From NCBI GenBank assembly GCA_045837725.1, contig JBEWZL010000146.1:1-64000 (forward strand): DNA of 64,000 nucleotides. Reading direction: 5' to 3'. The notes below the pieces were generated by a model. The model made no database searches, was not told the DNA's origin, and saw only the letters and a list, made by a program, of their open reading frames with translations. A program made the translations under genes and the position numbers. Positions 59,979 to 64,000 of this stretch are shown here, in pieces (position 1 is the stretch's first letter; each line of letters opens with the position of its first letter). The stretch comes from Vermamoeba vermiformis (Eukaryota > Tubulinea > Echinamoebida).

Positions 59979-60736
59979 TTATTGCTTGTCACCAGAACCA
60001 TAATCGGCACCAGAGGCGAGCTTAACCTTCTTGATCATATCAGCCTCATCGAGTTCGTCGGTAGTGTTGGCGAAAACCTCGATGGCGAAATCCTGAAGTA
60101 GAGACAGAAGTGAGAAATAGGCCAATATCATTAACCATAAATAAGTCTACACGTGCAATTGTTCGATTGCCTATGAAATCATTTAGAGTGGAGAAATTAC
60201 TTACCTTGACGACTTGCTTTACAAAAGCCTTGTCAGTGGAGACACGAGCCTTCTTCAATGGAGGAACGCGCTCACCGACCCAAGTGAGGAAGATGAACTT
60301 CTCTCTCTTGGCCTCATCGTCACCCCAAGTAACCTTGAAGTAACCGTAGATGCGCTCATCTTCCTTCAAGTGCTCGAGCAAGCCACTCAAACCACCAGAA
60401 CCCTTGCCGAGAAGAGCCAAGTTGTTGTTATCGGCGTAGTTGAAGAGAATCCTATTAAATGAACGTGTCAGTGATTTTGTAAGCCAGTTTGACTTGACTC
60501 CGTGCCAATCTCCCACAACGGCTAGCAAAGATATTTCAATAAATATCTACTGCGCCGATCTTGGATACATATTTAACGTGTAATCCATATCAACAAAAAT
60601 TGCGGAGAATACTAGCAGAGCAAGTCCGTTTCAGATCTGCATACCAGTCATCAGACGAGCCCTTTTGGCGAACCTCTTGGTAAGCGCTGCTGATTTCGTC
60701 AGCGAGGCGGAGAGAAGTACCAGTTCTGTTAGTCAT
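59979..60736 (-). CDS. COTL1: Coactosin-like actin-binding protein
   Basis: ATG 60736 and three exons give about 140 residues. The ADF-homology fold of coactosin is clear: LADEISSAYQEVRQKGSSDD, GKGSGGLSGLLEHLKEDERIY, GDDEAKREKFIFLTWVG, and LKKARVSTDKAFVKQVVK. The end (ASGADYGSGDKQ) also matches the family. Coactosin binds F-actin and interferes with capping; it is typical of Amoebozoa and animals. The gene is divergent from MePCE at 369 bp. Confidence 0.9.
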
Positions 60737-61105
60737 AGCGAGATGTGTTGGGGTGTAATTGAGATTTTTTGGATAAATGAGGCGAAGAAAATCTCTCGTT
60801 TTTATGACACAAAATTTTTCCAACGAGCACGGGATTGGTCAATTTCAATTTTGACAGAAACTTGGCAGTTTATCTCATATTATACGCCTTGTACAACATC
60901 TCGTCTGCCGCCAGCGTAATTGACAAATGCACCACTTTTACCACGCGGCAAGAATGGCCATCCGGTCGTTTGTTGTAAAGCAGTAATGCCTGAAAGATAA
61001 CACGGAATCTTGTCAACGGGAGCGAATTTATTGGTTATATATCTTGATCGCAATTTTAAACTTATATAAAATTCGAAATTTACCTCGCGGGCTTATTGTT
61101 CAATA
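60737..61105. promoter_or_regulatory. Bidirectional intergenic region, coactosin / MePCE
   Basis: 369 bp between start codons, partly AT-rich, with no recognised RNA or coding feature. It must contain both promoters; no core element was identified. Confidence 0.4.
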
Positions 61106-62447
61106 ATGGCGGAGACCAACACAACAACGCGCGATCACGATGCTCAAGCAGCTGTGTATAATAACGAAGAGCCGCGAGGAGCTAAGCGGAAGTTGGAAGA
61201 CAGTGAAGTTCTTGGATCAAATGCCACATCTGTCCAGAGCCCCACCAAAAAATTGAAGAGCAACGATTCTTCCGATAATAATAATAATAAGCAAGGGGGC
61301 GACGACTACATATTTTCAAATATTTCTACAGACTCGTCCTGGCAAGATCAATCGTTCAGTCTGTCACGACCTCGAAATAATCAGAACAACAGGCAAAGAT
61401 CCAATAAGAAAAAGAAAAAAATCAATAATGGTCAGAAGTGGTTTCAATACGGCAATTATCCCGATTACTACGATTATCGAACAAAAGGGCTCGATCCACG
61501 TATAAAAGCCTTGAAAAAAGAATGGTTTGAGAATAAGAAGTGCCTCGACATAGGATGCAATTCAGGCAAATTCACTATTGATGTTGGTAAGCTTGTTCGA
61601 ATGTTCTTAGCATACGGATGTGCTAATACTAATTCATAGCAATGTACTTCCGACCAAAGAGTATTCTAGGAATTGATATCGACGCAAAGCTAATAGAAGC
61701 AGCAATTAAGCACCTTGAAGAGCGAAAAGAGTTCGATTCAATTGCGCAGAGTAGTCAGGTAAGTGTACAAAGAGCGCGTGTCATATGCGCTGTTTACACT
61801 AATAATCCATGGCTGTAGGATCAGTCTTCGAGTAAAAATGATGTAAATAGCTCAGAAGGTACCGAGAAGAGTGCAAATACATATGATCGAAGAGAGATAG
61901 TGAAGTTCAGGCAAGAAAATTGTGTCGAGAATGACGTCTGGGACGAAAAGTTTGAAGTAATTTTTTGGTAAGTGTCTCGTTGATGAATGTATATAGTACT
62001 AATACTAGAACAGCATGAGTGTAGTGAAGTGGATTCATTTGAATTGGGGCGATGACGGCGTGCGACGACTGTTCAAAAAAGTGCACGAACACTTAGAGGA
62101 CGGAGGGCTGTTTGTATTGGAAGCTCAACCTTGGAGCTCTTACAAAAAGAAACAACGTGCAAGTGAGGTAAGTTGATTACTCCTACCGTGTGATATCTGT
62201 TGGATCCTTTGCGATCTAAATCTGACTCTCGTTCTGTCGCCAGGTGACAAAGCAAATGTACAAGACTATCAGGTTATATCCTGAAGATTTCAAAGGCCTA
62301 TTAGAGTCAATCGGGTTTGAGCTTGTTGAAGAAGTAGTGCCACAAGAGATAAAGAAAGGATTTGGTCGCTCGATTGCCATCTACAGAAAGAAAGCGCCGC
62401 AGTTGGCGGTTACGCAACAAACTAATGTACAGGACACCATTAAATAA
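61106..62447 (+). CDS. Bin3/MePCE-type RNA methyltransferase
   Basis: ATG 61106 and about five exons give about 340 residues. The N-terminal 110 residues are disordered and Ser/Lys-rich. The methyltransferase core starts with QYGNYPDYYDYRTKGLDPRI and the SAM-binding motif LDIGCNSGKFTI, then ILGIDIDAKLIEAAI, and CMSVVKWIHLNWGDDGVRR. The C-terminal part (LYPEDFKGLLESIGFELV, GRSIAIYRK) completes the Bin3 signature. MePCE/Bin3 enzymes methylate the 5' gamma-phosphate of 7SK or U6-type RNAs, or 5' phosphates of other RNAs. Which substrate applies here is not visible. Confidence 0.82.
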
Positions 62448-62698
62448 GGTATTGTAAGGCTGACAGGCCTCGGAAAATTACTTCCTTCAAACAGTTTTCT
62501 GATTTTACGCATTGCTGCAATTAGTAGATGTGCTATCTAAAATCAATCAAACACATTATCGTTACTATTCTCTATTATATATTTCATTCTTTGTTTTTTC
62601 TGTTCACACTGCGTCTCATTGAATTTGTGAATCGGCCACCGTATAATGCGTGACCGCGGAACGGTTATTATTATTAGCAAACAATACGAGTTACAAGC

Positions 62699-64000
62699 AT
62701 GAAGTCATTGTTTTTTATTTTAGTTACTTTGGTTAGTGTTCAACTTACTTGGGCCAGTCAAGACCTGTTGCTGGATGGTGTTCTTTCGGCCGAAGCCGTC
62801 GCCAACGACCGATGCCTTTCAGCCTCGAACCTTACCTATACTGTCAACAAATTATTAAGCCAAGAGATTGTCACTGCCCTTGCCACTTTGCAAGCGGATC
62901 CCACGCAATCCATCGCGAACATCACTGCATTCCTTAAAACGGTGTATACCGTAGCCTTATCAACCAACCCTTATTGGCTCGCCGGATATTCGACAAACGC
63001 CTACTGTAAGTTCAATCGATTTCGTAACAAGTCAAGCGAAGATTGATTGCCTCGATGCGTGAAAGCAAGCAACCAAAAAAAAAACCAAAAGCGGAACCAT
63101 AGGAACAAAAAAAAACCCGCGAAAAAGGGGATTGAAGGGATGGAGGAGGTTTTGGGAGGGGAAAAAGAGTACGCCAACAGAGGAGGTGGAAGAGAAGGAA
63201 AGAAAGTTAAACTGAAAATGGCCCAGGATAAAAAATACCCTGGGCGAGGGACCGGTAAGAACCCGGGGCTGTGAGGGGCCTGGGGGAAGAAATCCGTTCC
63301 CCCGAGGGTGAGCCCGGCTCGCGAAAGCGTTTTGATTTTTTTTTGAGTGAGTTGTTTTCTATCCATGATTACCTAACGAAATGGATGAGTCTCGCTCACT
63401 GCTATTTATGAAGATTTGACGAGCGTCAGTTGTGTAAAATTCCAGTTTCCAGTTTCTCCGCACTTGACTTGTCCGATCGCGATTTGACATCTTGGCGTTT
63501 CAGTTGGCTTTGCTAGCGACAGCGTCTATTCCTTCCGTAACTGCAGTCTGCCCGAAAACGCTTTGCTGCCGGGCTGCCAGTCAGTCCCAGCACCGGCCAT
63601 GCTTGCTTTCATCCGTAACAACGTTACTTTCGTTGACAACAGCCGACACGTGTGGTCTGTAGACAACGAAGGAAATTTGATTGAGGAGCTCTATGTTGAG
63701 AAGAGAGAATCGTTTGCTACCAGAAACCTTTGGTAAGATCCAGAAAAAAAACCGAATCCCGCCATTGTGAAATTCTTATCTTTAACGCCGATGATATTAC
63801 CACTTTCTTTATTATTGTACCGAGTTAATTCGAATGATTGGCATCATAAATTCTAAATTATAATTTCAGGTACTCTTCTCCGGGCTGGATCTCGTTCACT
63901 TCGCTCACCAGCGGCCTTCAAACATTTACCTACAGCAAGGTCATTCCTGGTATCGAAGGCGCCGTTGCCGTTAGCGACCGCAGTTTCCGCGAACCGTGTG
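62699..64000 (+). CDS. N-terminal part of a secreted or membrane sensor-like protein (partial)
   Basis: ATG 62699 opens a signal peptide (LFFILVTLVSVQLTWA). Exon 1 (62699-63007) encodes a helical ectodomain (LLSQEIVTALATLQAD, SIANITAFLKTVYTV). Exon 2 begins near 63510 and exon 3 near 63880; they contain VWSVDNEGNLIEELYVEK, YSSPGWISFTSLTSGLQ and IEGAVAVSDRSF. The helix followed by a PAS-like sheet with the last phrase resembles a Cache-type extracellular sensor domain. In amoebae such domains often precede a cyclase or kinase, which would lie beyond the window. That is inference. Two introns, about 500 and 150 bp, are longer than usual here. Confidence 0.6.

Noticed and set aside
63047-63366. 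Frames in the purine-rich tract (Lys/Glu/Gly-rich on plus, Phe/Pro/Leu-rich on minus)
   Set aside because: The composition simply reflects the polypurine sequence, and the tract lies within an intron whose flanking exons splice in phase.

Overview
This window is nuclear DNA of a unicellular eukaryote. Genes are dense and spliced. Most introns are 45-110 bp, with donors GTAAGT, GTACGT or GTGAGT, branch points like CTAAC or CTAAT, and acceptors often ATATATAG or TTTCAG. TAA, TAG and TGA all serve as stops, so the standard code fits. The gene set (class I PI3K with adaptor-binding and Ras-binding domains, RasGEF, coactosin, maspardin, Sac phosphatase, AMPK gamma, ankyrin and LRR/F-box families) suggests an amoebozoan. 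That placement is inferred from gene content, not shown by a marker gene.

Layout, left to right. 0-4 kb: a partial IST1 (ESCRT-associated), UFSP2 (UFM1 protease) and VPS37 (ESCRT-I) on the minus strand, then POLR1F on plus. 5-15 kb: a large RUN/coiled-coil/Rubicon-homology protein (plus) converging on a class I PI3-kinase (minus). 15-18.5 kb: a PH-DEP-FSP1-NmrA fusion (plus), the most unusual gene in the window. 18.7-23 kb, minus: an intronless ankyrin gene, a mitochondrial-type rhomboid protease and a T4 Rnl1-type RNA ligase. 23-33 kb: maspardin, RasGEF (minus), a small coiled-coil protein, an SFR1/Mei5-like protein and a Lines-like protein. 33-37.5 kb: APC6/CDC16 and a small unknown (minus), then AMPK gamma (plus). 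37.5-43.7 kb: two tandem LRR/F-box-like/transmembrane paralogues (minus) around a tiny proline/lysine-rich gene. 43.8-52 kb: a small basic-tailed protein (minus), a HAD hydrolase (plus), a very divergent alpha-tubulin (minus), a tandem HARP-domain zinc-finger protein (plus) and ER DNAJC3/p58IPK (minus). 52-64 kb: an unknown protein (minus), a conserved unknown family member, two tandem type I membrane proteins and a Sac phosphatase (plus), coactosin (minus), a MePCE/Bin3 methyltransferase, and the start of an extracellular sensor-like protein that runs off the right edge.

Shared themes are phosphoinositide and endosomal control (PI3K, Sac, Rubicon-like, VPS37, IST1), ER proteostasis (UFSP2, DNAJC3) and Ras signalling (RasGEF, PI3K Ras-binding domain). 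Neighbours are often head-to-head with 110-300 bp between start codons, or tail-to-tail with under 100 bp between stops. Two genes (UFSP2 and the FSP1 fusion) need a +1 frame change to give their full family-like protein. Two others (the second F-box paralogue and the 52 kb unknown) also show a frame change. One site is CCC TAA, which resembles known +1 recoding sites, but assembly indels are the simpler explanation. Exon ends come from reading frames, splice signals and family resemblance; no alignment or RNA evidence was available.
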